Positions 61,301 through 64,000 of a stretch of 64,000 bases of DNA are shown piece after piece. The position numbers were made by a program, and so were the translations under genes. Where the stretch lies: contig JAVTVJ010000072.1 in assembly GCA_034509425.1 (NCBI GenBank), positions 4,092,001 to 4,156,000 of the forward strand, written 5' to 3'. The notes beneath the pieces are model-generated. The model saw nothing but the letters and a program-made list of their open reading frames with translations, did no database searches and was not told where the DNA came from. Numbering within the stretch: position 1 is the stretch's first letter; each line of letters opens with the position of its first letter. Source of the DNA: Eopsaltria australis. Its lineage: Eukaryota; Chordata; Aves; Passeriformes; Petroicidae.

Positions 61301-62661
61301 ATTCAGTTTGTGCTTGGTTTTAGTGTCACAATATATTTCATTTCATGGAACTTGTTAACAACATGTTTTTGTTTGATGTTCACATCCTCTTTCTCCTCTG
61401 GTGTTGCAGTGTCTTCTTTCTACAACTGCCTTTGGGCAAGGAATATTTTTCATTACATATTTTGAGGGCCAAGAAATAGGTAAGTTCTTTGGTTAAGAGA
61501 AAAGCTTTGTAATTATTACTTCAAAAACTGAAATGTTTTTCAATTTGTTTTGAAAAAATCTCTAATGAATTAATAAACTGGATCAAGTTCAAGTATTTAA
61601 AGGGATGTAATCCTTTTTTTTTGCTATTCTGGCATGATCAATATTGATGACAGTGGATGTTTCAAACTATTGAAAAAGTATCATAATGGTACAACAGTTG
61701 ATAAGAGTGGAAGAGACAATTGCATAAAATATTACTTAAACTTCTCACCAGACACTTCATCAAAATGACTCATCTTTACTGAAGGAAGGGCAAAACTTGT
61801 TTTGGGAAAAACTACTTTCCCTGGCAATTGTGGAAAAAGAATTGTAGAAGCAATATCATGACCAACTGTACTGCAACCAAAGTAGCATTTTCAGTAAAAA
61901 AAATGCAATATTTTTAATGAATTTACAACTTTGTTAATTTTGTTTTCCATTTAGCAGTATGGTAGCTTTCTGTGGCACTAGTGTTTGCACCTTCTTTTTT
62001 CTTTTCATGTCTTCTGAAATGTAATAATTTCATGAAGCAATTATTCAGTGAGTTCATTCCATTTATTTCTGAATAAAGTCAATGTGCACAATGCCTCTTA
62101 GTTAGAATTCACGTATTTAAATATTCAGACTTAGCATTATAGAAATTATATTAAACTCTGCATAGTCCTTTTCTTTATATCAGTAGAGTGGCTCAAAGCC
62201 TGATTCATTGGTCAGTGCCCCATTTTGTCAGTGTTGTAGTTCTTTTTCTTTTGCCATATTAAGGGCCTGCTAAAACTTCTTAAAGAGCCCTTTCTAGAAC
62301 AGCTCCTCTACATTTTCCCAGCAGCAGTGTCACCTGCTGTTCTAAACACAGGCTTGTAGAGGCATAGAAATTTATTTCTGTTCATTAGGATTACTGTAAT
62401 TAACTATGATTTGTGTTGTGCCAGTGCTTAAAATCCCAGAATTGTGTGGTTTTGATGTGCTTGTGATCTTTAATGCTGTACTGATTTAGCTTTGACCTTT
62501 TTAAAAATCATTATTATTACTACCAGGGATTCAGTGGAATAATGTGCACCAGTCAATGGCACAAGGAGGATACATGACCTTTGGATGGATGTGCTGGATG
62601 ATGTTCTTTGACTCCATTTTATATTTTGTAGGTGGCTGGTATTTCAGCAATATTATTCCTG
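1290..62661 (+). CDS. ABCA13: ABCA13, partial gene model: 27 joined internal exons (ATP-binding cassette subfamily A member 13)
   Basis: Full-size ABCA transporters move lipids across membranes and have the order TM1 - large extracellular domain - TM2-6 - NBD1 - TM7 - second extracellular domain - TM8-12 - NBD2. ABCA13 stands out by its enormous first extracellular domain and one giant exon, and both are seen here. The 27 exons total 8,474 nt (about 2,825 codons, allowing for two missing bases in the giant exon). All junctions are GT-AG and the phases agree. TM1 is in exon 1, the extracellular domain in exons 2-23, and TM2-6 in exons 24-27. The ATG exon lies before the window and NBD1 after it. 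ABCA12 is the nearest alternative, but it lacks a multi-kilobase exon. The two one-base frame breaks are listed separately. Confidence 0.93.
1384..2497 (+). other. ABCA13 intron after exon 1
   Basis: AT-rich unique-looking sequence; no repeat or exon recognised. Confidence 0.7.
2498..2621 (+). CDS. ABCA13: ABCA13 window exon 2: start of the extracellular domain
   Basis: The acceptor is GGTTTTAG and the donor GTAAGT. It completes the split Cys codon and reads [20 protein letters not shown], then [12 protein letters not shown]. The ARDLPS...PF..SL.CN.GSRCRN pattern is the conserved cysteine-bearing segment just after TM1 in ABCA transporters and is very close to human ABCA13. It has one N-glycosylation sequon (NTS). 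It ends in phase 2. Confidence 0.93.
2622..10555 (+). other. ABCA13 intron after exon 2 (7.9 kb)
   Basis: This is the longest intron in the window. It contains one CR1 LINE fragment (listed separately). The small open frames in it lack splice support and family resemblance. No RNA gene was seen. Confidence 0.7.
9540..9788 (+). mobile_element. CR1 LINE 3' fragment, sense orientation
   Basis: It contains the hallmark avian CR1 3' segment: an AGGAAGAACTTCTTT-like stretch, then TGAGCTCTGGAACAGGTTGC, CCAGAGAG, and GGTTGGACCAGATGAT followed by GGTCCCTTC and CAACC. It ends in short degenerate TTCTGTGA-type tail repeats (about 9772-9788), the usual CR1 terminus. It is 5'-truncated, as most CR1 copies are. 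Confidence 0.9.
10556..10704 (+). CDS. ABCA13: ABCA13 window exon 3: extracellular domain
   Basis: The acceptor is AAAAAATAG, with a poor pyrimidine tract, and the donor is GTAAGC. After completing a Ser codon it reads in frame for 49 codons. It includes the acidic helical segment [20 protein letters not shown] and ends at LWEENSRLS. This aligns with the human ABCA13 segment that has the same EIQDLAEEI character. It ends in phase 1. It follows a 7.9-kb intron, the longest in the window. Confidence 0.87.
10705..11571 (+). other. ABCA13 intron after exon 3
   Basis: AT-rich; ends in the TTTTACAG acceptor of the microexon. Nothing else recognised. Confidence 0.65.
11572..11600 (+). CDS. ABCA13: ABCA13 window exon 4: 29-nt microexon
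   Basis: Exon 3 ends in phase 1 and exon 5 begins in phase 0, so a linking exon of 3n+2 bases is required. Only this 29-nt segment fits: acceptor TTTTACAG, donor GTAAGT, reading [10 protein letters not shown] across the junction. It aligns with the human ABCA13 residues that end in ..SSFFT just before the MDLN motif. It contributes a sequon (NIT). Short length makes homology weak on its own; the phase arithmetic and good splice sites carry the call. Confidence 0.8.
11601..12803 (+). other. ABCA13 intron after the microexon
   Basis: No repeat or exon recognised. The last 100 bases are T-rich and free of AG between about 12712 and 12801, consistent with a long AG-exclusion zone before the exon 5 acceptor. 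Confidence 0.65.
12804..12967 (+). CDS. ABCA13: ABCA13 window exon 5: extracellular domain
   Basis: The acceptor is CACATAAAG. The exon begins exactly at ATG GAT TTG AAT ([10 protein letters not shown]), matching the MDLNKTEEV motif of human ABCA13. This Met is internal to the protein and is not a start codon. It continues through [20 protein letters not shown] and ends in phase 2 at the donor GTAAGT. The open frame extends upstream of the acceptor, but that sequence is intronic. Confidence 0.9.
12968..15509 (+). other. ABCA13 intron after exon 5
   Basis: AT-rich, with a pyrimidine-rich tract at about 15211-15270. No coding or repeat family recognised. Confidence 0.65.
15211..15270 (+). repeat. 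Pyrimidine-rich low-complexity tract
   Basis: Runs of T with interspersed C (TTTCTCTCTC followed by T11 and TTTCTTTCTTTTTT). Simple sequence; no function assigned. Confidence 0.8.
15510..15625 (+). CDS. ABCA13: ABCA13 window exon 6: extracellular domain
   Basis: The acceptor is CTACTTTCAG and the donor GTAAGA. It reads [20 protein letters not shown], then [18 protein letters not shown]. It corresponds to the human ABCA13 segment with SLEDLDWLPLNQTFSQV. It holds one sequon (NLT). It starts with the third base of a codon and ends in phase 1, matching its neighbours. Confidence 0.9.
15626..16644 (+). other. ABCA13 intron after exon 6
   Basis: No recognisable repeat, exon or RNA gene. Confidence 0.65.
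16645..16778 (+). CDS. ABCA13: ABCA13 window exon 7: extracellular domain
   Basis: The acceptor is TTCTTTCAG and the donor GTAAAT. It reads [20 protein letters not shown] and then [17 protein letters not shown]. The W(N/D)P...V...L.S.FGFD..H.E..L pattern is shared with human ABCA13. It has one sequon (NLS). It ends in phase 0. Confidence 0.91.
16779..18504 (+). other. ABCA13 intron after exon 7
   Basis: No recognisable repeat, exon or RNA gene. Confidence 0.65.
18505..18669 (+). CDS. ABCA13: ABCA13 window exon 8: extracellular domain
   Basis: It is exactly 55 codons, phase 0 at both ends. The acceptor is CTTGCCAG and the donor GTAACT. It reads [20 protein letters not shown], then [11 protein letters not shown], and ends SEAK-like with [20 protein letters not shown]. 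The EAK.YLVHAVS..R.Y motif is strongly conserved with human ABCA13. Confidence 0.92.
18670..20138 (+). other. ABCA13 intron after exon 8
   Basis: AT-rich unique sequence; nothing recognised. Confidence 0.65.
20139..20320 (+). CDS. ABCA13: ABCA13 window exon 9: extracellular domain
   Basis: The acceptor is TCCACTAG and the donor GTATGT. It reads [20 protein letters not shown], then [20 protein letters not shown], and ends [14 protein letters not shown]. It aligns with the human segment containing VQWQQGSLLQKTLTGMG. It ends in phase 2 and joins the giant exon directly. In human, several further exons (about 330 residues) lie at this junction (see findings). Confidence 0.88.
20321..22201 (+). 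other. ABCA13 intron after exon 9
   Basis: In human ABCA13 several exons (about 330 residues) fall at this position. I looked for acceptor-ORF-donor units here and found none that resemble them; the intron appears non-coding. Confidence 0.6.
22202..26909 (+). CDS. ABCA13: ABCA13 window exon 10: giant exon of the extracellular domain (4,708 nt, two frame breaks)
   Basis: The acceptor is ATTTTTCAG at 22200-22201 and the donor GTGAGT at 26910. The frame runs open from 22203 to a TAA at 26594-26596, over 1,460 codons. The conserved reading then continues in two other frames to the exon end ([17 protein letters not shown], like human KISLLLKYFHKDVIAEM). It is mostly helical and Leu/Ile-rich, with no membrane segment and few cysteines. 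By eye it carries at least 35 N-glycosylation sequons (for example NKS, NFS, NHT, NLT, NSS), as expected of a luminal/extracellular domain. It corresponds to human ABCA13's near-5-kb exon. The 4,708 bases plus two missing bases give 4,710, exactly what is needed to join phase 2 before to phase 2 after. Confidence 0.92.
26556..26562 (+). other. ABCA13: Frame break 1 in the giant ABCA13 exon (one base short, A7 run)
   Basis: Up to ELFQNKSKK the main frame matches ABCA13. After a run of seven A's that frame gives ITLVCC... and stops at 26594. From about 26563 the next frame ([19 protein letters not shown], assuming one extra A) continues the homologous, sequon-bearing reading to about 26790. The homopolymer is the most likely site of a missing base. 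It could be a sequencing or assembly error or a real deletion. Confidence 0.7.
26770..26782 (+). other. ABCA13: Frame break 2 in the giant ABCA13 exon (one base short, near CCC)
   Basis: The second frame reads [19 protein letters not shown] and then stops at 26795 (TGA). From about 26779 the third frame ([20 protein letters not shown]...) continues the match to human ABCA13 up to the donor at 26910. A TAG at 26761 in the third frame forces the break to lie after it, so it is confined to roughly 26764-26790. One missing base in the CGTCCC tract would explain it. Confidence 0.65.
26910..28124 (+). other. ABCA13 intron after the giant exon
   Basis: This is where a second very large exon sits in human ABCA13. 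The intron here is only 1.2 kb, with stops in all frames and no coding resemblance. Confidence 0.65.
28125..28231 (+). CDS. ABCA13: ABCA13 window exon 11: extracellular domain
   Basis: The acceptor is TTTTCACAG and the donor GTTTGT (weak). It completes an Arg codon and reads [20 protein letters not shown], then [15 protein letters not shown]. It aligns with human ABCA13 VEICEVFQQTVKPSEAMEML. In human this segment lies about 600 residues after the point matching the end of exon 10. It ends in phase 1. Confidence 0.86.
28232..29408 (+). other. ABCA13 intron after exon 11
   Basis: Nothing recognised apart from the exon 12 acceptor region. Confidence 0.65.
29409..29527 (+). CDS. ABCA13: ABCA13 window exon 12: extracellular domain
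   Basis: The acceptor is CTCTTACAG and the donor GTCTGA (a weak donor consensus). It reads [20 protein letters not shown], then [20 protein letters not shown]. It matches human ABCA13 with paired cysteines (ILCATLSCK) and the AQDHFQ ending. It ends in phase 0. Confidence 0.9.
29528..30808 (+). other. ABCA13 intron after exon 12
   Basis: AT-rich; includes a poly(A) run at about 30491-30510. No other repeat recognised. Confidence 0.65.
30491..30510 (+). repeat. Poly(A) tract
   Basis: A run of A broken by one T near its start. No recognisable retroelement body precedes it. Confidence 0.85.
30809..30981 (+). CDS. ABCA13: ABCA13 window exon 13: extracellular domain
   Basis: The acceptor is GTTTTGCAG and the donor GTAAAG. 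It reads [20 protein letters not shown], then [37 protein letters not shown]. It corresponds to human NCESLSRNLSSTLESFKSSL. It has one sequon (NTS) and ends in phase 2. Confidence 0.9.
30982..32026 (+). other. ABCA13 intron after exon 13
   Basis: Very AT-rich, with short TTATAATTGTTATAATTGTT-type imperfect repetition at about 31565-31585. Nothing else. Confidence 0.6.
32027..32103 (+). CDS. ABCA13: ABCA13 window exon 14: extracellular domain
   Basis: This short exon (77 nt) has the acceptor CGTTCCAG and the donor GTGGGT. It reads [20 protein letters not shown], then NFNLVN. The FLSNF motif and the preceding NP match human ABCA13. It starts with the third base of a codon and ends in phase 1. 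Confidence 0.87.
32328..32449 (+). CDS. ABCA13: ABCA13 window exon 15: extracellular domain
   Basis: The acceptor is CTCTTCCAG and the donor GTAAAA. It reads [20 protein letters not shown], then [21 protein letters not shown]. It is almost co-linear with human DVKIKDLMKNITKLTEELRS. It has two sequons (NIT, NIS). It is separated from exon 14 by only 224 bases and ends in phase 0. Confidence 0.92.
32450..34949 (+). other. ABCA13 intron after exon 15
   Basis: No repeat family, RNA gene or exon recognised in its 2.5 kb. It ends in a weak acceptor (TTGTGATAG). Confidence 0.6.
34950..35144 (+). CDS. ABCA13: ABCA13 window exon 16: extracellular domain
   Basis: It is 65 codons, phase 0 at both ends, donor GTAAGA. 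It starts [20 protein letters not shown], matching human VLFSALTVALSGKCDQEILH, which fixes the acceptor at TTGTGATAG. That acceptor has little pyrimidine tract. A stronger-looking TTTTTTACAG ends 11 nt inside the exon, but its use would give a stop after ten codons. It continues ..[19 protein letters not shown] to HIIYK. Confidence 0.88.
35145..36988 (+). other. ABCA13 intron after exon 16
   Basis: Contains a poly(T) tract at about 36144-36180. Otherwise AT-rich and unassigned. Confidence 0.65.
36144..36180 (+). repeat. Poly(T) tract
   Basis: T runs interrupted by two single G's, the last run being 17 T's. Simple low-complexity sequence. Confidence 0.88.
36989..37153 (+). CDS. ABCA13: ABCA13 window exon 17: extracellular domain
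   Basis: It is 55 codons, phase 0 at both ends. The acceptor is TTTTCCAAG and the donor GTATGG. It reads [20 protein letters not shown], then [20 protein letters not shown], and ends ISTLQQ. It matches human ..LLNSLLDIVSSLSALLAKAQHV in order and spacing. Confidence 0.9.
37490..37566 (+). repeat. T/G-rich low-complexity tract
   Basis: Repeated GGTTTTTT, TTGTTTTGG and GTTTGG units without a fixed period. Simple-sequence drift; no function assigned. Confidence 0.8.
40258..40289. repeat. Short perfect inverted repeat (11-bp arms, 10-nt loop)
   Basis: ATTAATCAGCA at 40258-40268 is followed after ten bases by its exact reverse complement TGCTGATTAAT at 40279-40289. It could fold as a hairpin or be a palindromic binding site. 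In AT-rich DNA such a repeat may also arise by chance. Confidence 0.75.
42825..43002 (+). CDS. ABCA13: ABCA13 window exon 18: extracellular domain
   Basis: The acceptor is CTGTTCCAG and the donor GTAAGA. It reads [20 protein letters not shown], then [20 protein letters not shown], and ends ..KYGIPEDS. The N.FI..PR...LLED....(Y/F).IPEDS pattern is shared with human ABCA13. It ends in phase 1. Confidence 0.93.
43003..45198 (+). other. ABCA13 intron after exon 18
   Basis: Contains a perfect 16-bp tandem duplication at 44191-44222. Nothing else recognised. Confidence 0.65.
44191..44222. repeat. Perfect 16-bp tandem duplication
   Basis: GTTTAGTAATGATTGT occurs twice in direct succession (44191-44206 and 44207-44222). 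The copies are identical, suggesting a recent local duplication. Confidence 0.92.
45199..45338 (+). CDS. ABCA13: ABCA13 window exon 19: extracellular domain
   Basis: The acceptor is TTTTTGCAG and the donor GTGAGC. It reads [20 protein letters not shown], then [18 protein letters not shown]. This is one of the best-conserved blocks of the extracellular domain; the human sequence differs at only a few positions, and the WTFLKP.LHGKILY core resembles other ABCA proteins. It ends in phase 0. Confidence 0.95.
45339..49021 (+). other. ABCA13 intron after exon 19 (3.7 kb)
   Basis: AT-rich, with a T-rich tract at about 47313-47355. No repeat family, RNA gene or exon recognised. Confidence 0.65.
49022..49135 (+). 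CDS. ABCA13: ABCA13 window exon 20: extracellular domain
   Basis: It is 38 codons, phase 0 at both ends. The acceptor is ATTTCCCAG and the donor GTTGGT. It reads [20 protein letters not shown], then [18 protein letters not shown]. It aligns with human ANYTFYIVDKLKTLSETLLE. It has one sequon (NFT). Confidence 0.91.
49136..49724 (+). other. ABCA13 intron after exon 20
   Basis: Contains a perfect 13-bp tandem duplication at 49440-49465; otherwise unremarkable. Confidence 0.7.
49440..49465. repeat. Perfect 13-bp tandem duplication
   Basis: AACTGATGAAAAG is repeated head-to-tail (49440-49452 and 49453-49465). Confidence 0.9.
49725..49815 (+). CDS. ABCA13: ABCA13 window exon 21: extracellular domain
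   Basis: The acceptor is CATTTCAG and the donor GTACGT. It reads [20 protein letters not shown], then [10 protein letters not shown]. It matches human EALRNKFVRNFVENQLHIDV. It ends in phase 1 and is followed by a 5.7-kb intron. Confidence 0.9.
50270..50620. repeat. GC-rich block of unknown origin
   Basis: Sharply GC-richer than the surrounding intron, with internally repeated CAGGCCCAGGCCCA-like motifs (50409-50421 and 50458-50473). Open frames exist on both strands but have no splice context or recognised family. It may be an unclassified interspersed repeat or minisatellite-like sequence. Confidence 0.45.
53866..54236 (-). mobile_element. CR1 LINE 3' fragment, antisense orientation
   Basis: It shows typical CR1 complement motifs: CTCCAACCCCTCTCCATGG, then GACCAGGTTGCTCAGAGCCC, CATCCAGCCTGGCCTTGA, CACTTCCAGG, CTCTGGGCAACCTGTTCCA, TTCTCCAGG and CTCTCAGCCTGTCTTCATA. 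The element's 3' end is on the left; its tail repeats are degenerate. It is about 370 bp and 5'-truncated. Confidence 0.93.
55481..55657 (+). CDS. ABCA13: ABCA13 window exon 22: extracellular domain
   Basis: The acceptor is CTCACTGTAG and the donor GTAAGT. It reads [20 protein letters not shown], then [20 protein letters not shown] and [13 protein letters not shown]. The LVN(L/I)SSCV.L.RFQ and KAHEL.Q.N.LLA motifs are shared with human ABCA13. It has two sequons (NSS, NIS). Confidence 0.93.
55658..57717 (+). other. ABCA13 intron after exon 22
   Basis: No repeat family or exon recognised; short poly(T) at about 57198-57209. Confidence 0.65.
57718..58018 (+). CDS. ABCA13: ABCA13 window exon 23: membrane-proximal end of the extracellular domain
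   Basis: The acceptor is TTGTGTCAG and the donor GTAAGT. It includes [49 protein letters not shown] and ..[10 protein letters not shown]. The [20 protein letters not shown] and PYPC motifs just before TM2 are hallmarks of ABCA transporters; ABCA1 has equivalent QD..E.AI and PYPCY motifs. It ends in phase 2. Confidence 0.96.
58019..58848 (+). other. ABCA13 intron after exon 23
   Basis: Nothing recognised. Confidence 0.65.
58849..58963 (+). CDS. ABCA13: ABCA13 window exon 24: transmembrane helix 2
   Basis: The acceptor is TTTCATAG and the donor GTAAGA. It reads [20 protein letters not shown], then [20 protein letters not shown]2 spans about [19 protein letters not shown]. It is followed by the cytoplasmic K.(V/I)YE.E..L(E/K)E linker typical of ABCA family members. 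It ends in phase 0. Confidence 0.96.
58964..60145 (+). other. ABCA13 intron after exon 24
   Basis: Nothing recognised. Confidence 0.65.
60146..60475 (+). CDS. ABCA13: ABCA13 window exon 25: transmembrane helices 3-5
   Basis: It is 110 codons, phase 0 at both ends. The acceptor is TACCTTGCAG and the donor GTAAAT. It opens with [20 protein letters not shown], the cytoplasmic coupling segment (M..MG) leading into TM3. TM4 ([20 protein letters not shown]) and TM5 ([20 protein letters not shown]) follow. The FS.A..AA.C..L.Y...(F/Y)LPY signature matches the ABCA family. It ends [11 protein letters not shown]. Confidence 0.96.
60476..61409 (+). other. ABCA13 intron after exon 25
   Basis: Nothing recognised. 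Confidence 0.65.
61410..61479 (+). CDS. ABCA13: ABCA13 window exon 26: loop between TM5 and TM6
   Basis: The acceptor is GGTGTTGCAG and the donor GTAAGT. It reads [20 protein letters not shown] and then QEI. The LLS..AFG.G..(F/Y)....E.QE.G motif is a strong ABCA-family marker between TM5 and TM6. It ends in phase 1 (a Gly codon is completed by exon 27). Confidence 0.95.
61480..62526 (+). other. ABCA13 intron after exon 26
   Basis: Nothing recognised. Confidence 0.65.
62527..62661 (+). CDS. ABCA13: ABCA13 window exon 27: transmembrane helix 6
   Basis: The acceptor is ATTACTACCAG and the donor GTAAGA. It reads [20 protein letters not shown], then [20 protein letters not shown] and SNIIP. G.QW.N........FG..........D..LY....WY...(I/V).PG is the standard ABCA TM6 block. 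It ends in phase 1. The next exon (the LRKPWYF-type linker before NBD1) is not in the remaining 1.3 kb. Confidence 0.95.
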
Positions 62662-64000
62662 GTAAGATCATGGGCTTGTTCTTATCTCATGTTTTTGAAG
62701 AAGTTATTTAAAATTATTCATCCATTAATATCTTCACAATGTAAACAGTTAAATAAATGTTTCCACCATAGGAAACATTTATTGTGGCATTTTCTTTCTT
62801 GGTTTTATGCAAATAAAACAAAAATATGTCTTTTTCTGAGTTATGGTTCTGTTGTACAAAGCTGTCTGATTTTCTTTAGGGACTGGGAAACAACATCATC
62901 CCAAATTCATAAATATTGACTAGTGCTAACACATGGACTAGAATTTGTAGCCAGGCATGAAAAATCTTTTGTTTGCTGATGGGTAGGACAAATATTTGAT
63001 AGAATTAGGAATTTATTGGATCTTCACAGTAACAGAGCTTAGTCTAGCAGCAAAACTTCCTGGAAAAATGGTGACTCTTCTCAGCCAGCACCTGGGCTGA
63101 AACCCATGAACAGCATAGCATGTTTTCAGATCATAAAAACTTCTGACAACCTGGTAACTGTATCTTGCTCCCAATCAGTCCACAGTCCAGCGCATAGAGA
63201 AAACAAATCGATTTTCAAGTACATTTTCAGAAAGTAGTGGTGTGGTTTTTAAAATTTTTTTTCACAGACCAAGTTTTATAAGTCTTATTGAGTTGGTTGA
63301 TGTATTTTTCATCATAGCCTCATGCCTCACTGTATGTTTTACCTTTCCTCTGATGATTTACCTTTCCTCTGATTTGCATATGTCACTTTTTCTTCTGCCT
63401 ACTTTGTATTTTTTTTTAATTAAAAATTAATTTTGCCTTAAAAAATAGGGATGGATGGAATATGCAACTGAATTAAAAAAAATTAACTAAAATTGATGCT
63501 TGCCATTCAGTATCAATGTAATGTAACGGCACTCCAAATAGAGAGTGTATATTGCATGATGGGTAAGTGATGCCTGGAAAGATCAGGCAATGCCAAAGAT
63601 TAGTTTGTGCATAGGAGTGTGTTTTTGCCCTTTGTGTTTATGTGCCACAATAAGTGTTTCTTATGGTGGCTGTTTTGTTTGCACTTAGGAGATATTAATG
63701 GAAGAACTGGTGTGATGAACTATTTTTATAATAAAAAGAAATAGGCTCTTTCTCTGGGCAGGCTATTTGGTGCATTTTCTTCCCTATAGGTTACAAGATT
63801 ATGTTAAATCTATTATTCTGTTACACTTTGAAGCTGATTTGGAGACAGGGTAAAGCATCATTGAAGTTTGATTATTTTATGGAAGACCTGGTTATATGGC
63901 CAAATTACTTTTTTTACACTTTATTACATTTTTAAGCAGAGATAAGTATTTGGGCTAATTAAATTGTCTAACCAGCTCATTGTAAGCGATAACAGGACAT
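62662..64000 (+). other. ABCA13 intron after exon 27 (partial)
   Basis: No exon for the pre-NBD1 linker was found before the window ends. A short imperfect tandem repeat of TTACCTTTCCTCTGAT lies at about 63339-63375. Confidence 0.6.

Noticed and set aside
1290..62661. Calling the whole gene a pseudogene
   Set aside because: Only two single-base breaks, both plausible consensus errors, against 26 intact exons with in-phase junctions and conserved transmembrane motifs.
62662..64000. Search for the exon leading into NBD1
   Set aside because: No KPWYFP-like coding segment with splice sites was found; the next exon must lie downstream.
1..64000. tRNA, rRNA, CRISPR or bacterial-type operon features
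   Set aside because: No cloverleaf consensus, no regularly spaced repeat array and no prokaryotic gene organisation; the sequence is intron-rich vertebrate DNA.

Overview
This is vertebrate nuclear DNA, and almost certainly from a bird. It is AT-rich and intron-rich, with short coding exons bounded by GT-AG splice sites. The only interspersed repeats I can classify are two CR1 LINE 3' fragments, the typical retrotransposon of birds and other reptiles. I cannot name the species.

The whole window lies inside one gene on the + strand, which I identify as ABCA13, a giant ABCA-subfamily ABC transporter. I could place 27 coding exons between 1290 and 62661. Their phases all join without conflict, except for two one-base frame breaks inside the giant exon. 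Together they encode about 2,825 codons. The first coding exon (roughly the first 23 residues in human) lies upstream of the window. The exons for the first nucleotide-binding domain and the second half of the transporter lie downstream.

Layout: window exon 1 (1290-1383) encodes the end of transmembrane helix 1. Exons 2-23 (2498-58018) encode a very large extracellular/luminal domain of about 2,580 residues. One exon, 22202-26909 (4,708 nt), supplies about 1,570 of these and carries several dozen N-glycosylation sequons. A 29-nt microexon sits at 11572-11600. Exons 24-27 (58849-62661) encode the conserved ABCA membrane block, transmembrane helices 2-6. No second gene, RNA gene or promoter could be supported.

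Points of most interest. (1) Two one-base frame breaks near the 3' end of the giant exon, at about 26556-26562 and about 26770-26782. Sequence on both sides of each still matches ABCA13, so this is either assembly error or a real lesion. (2) Compared with human ABCA13 as I recall it, two blocks of the extracellular domain have no counterpart: about 330 residues between exons 9 and 10, and about 600 residues between exons 10 and 11. The flanking exons still join in phase. (3) The 29-nt microexon. (4) Exon 16 uses a weak acceptor, with a better-looking but out-of-frame acceptor 11 nt inside the exon. Comparisons with human ABCA13 and ABCA1 are from memory of the families, not from a search.
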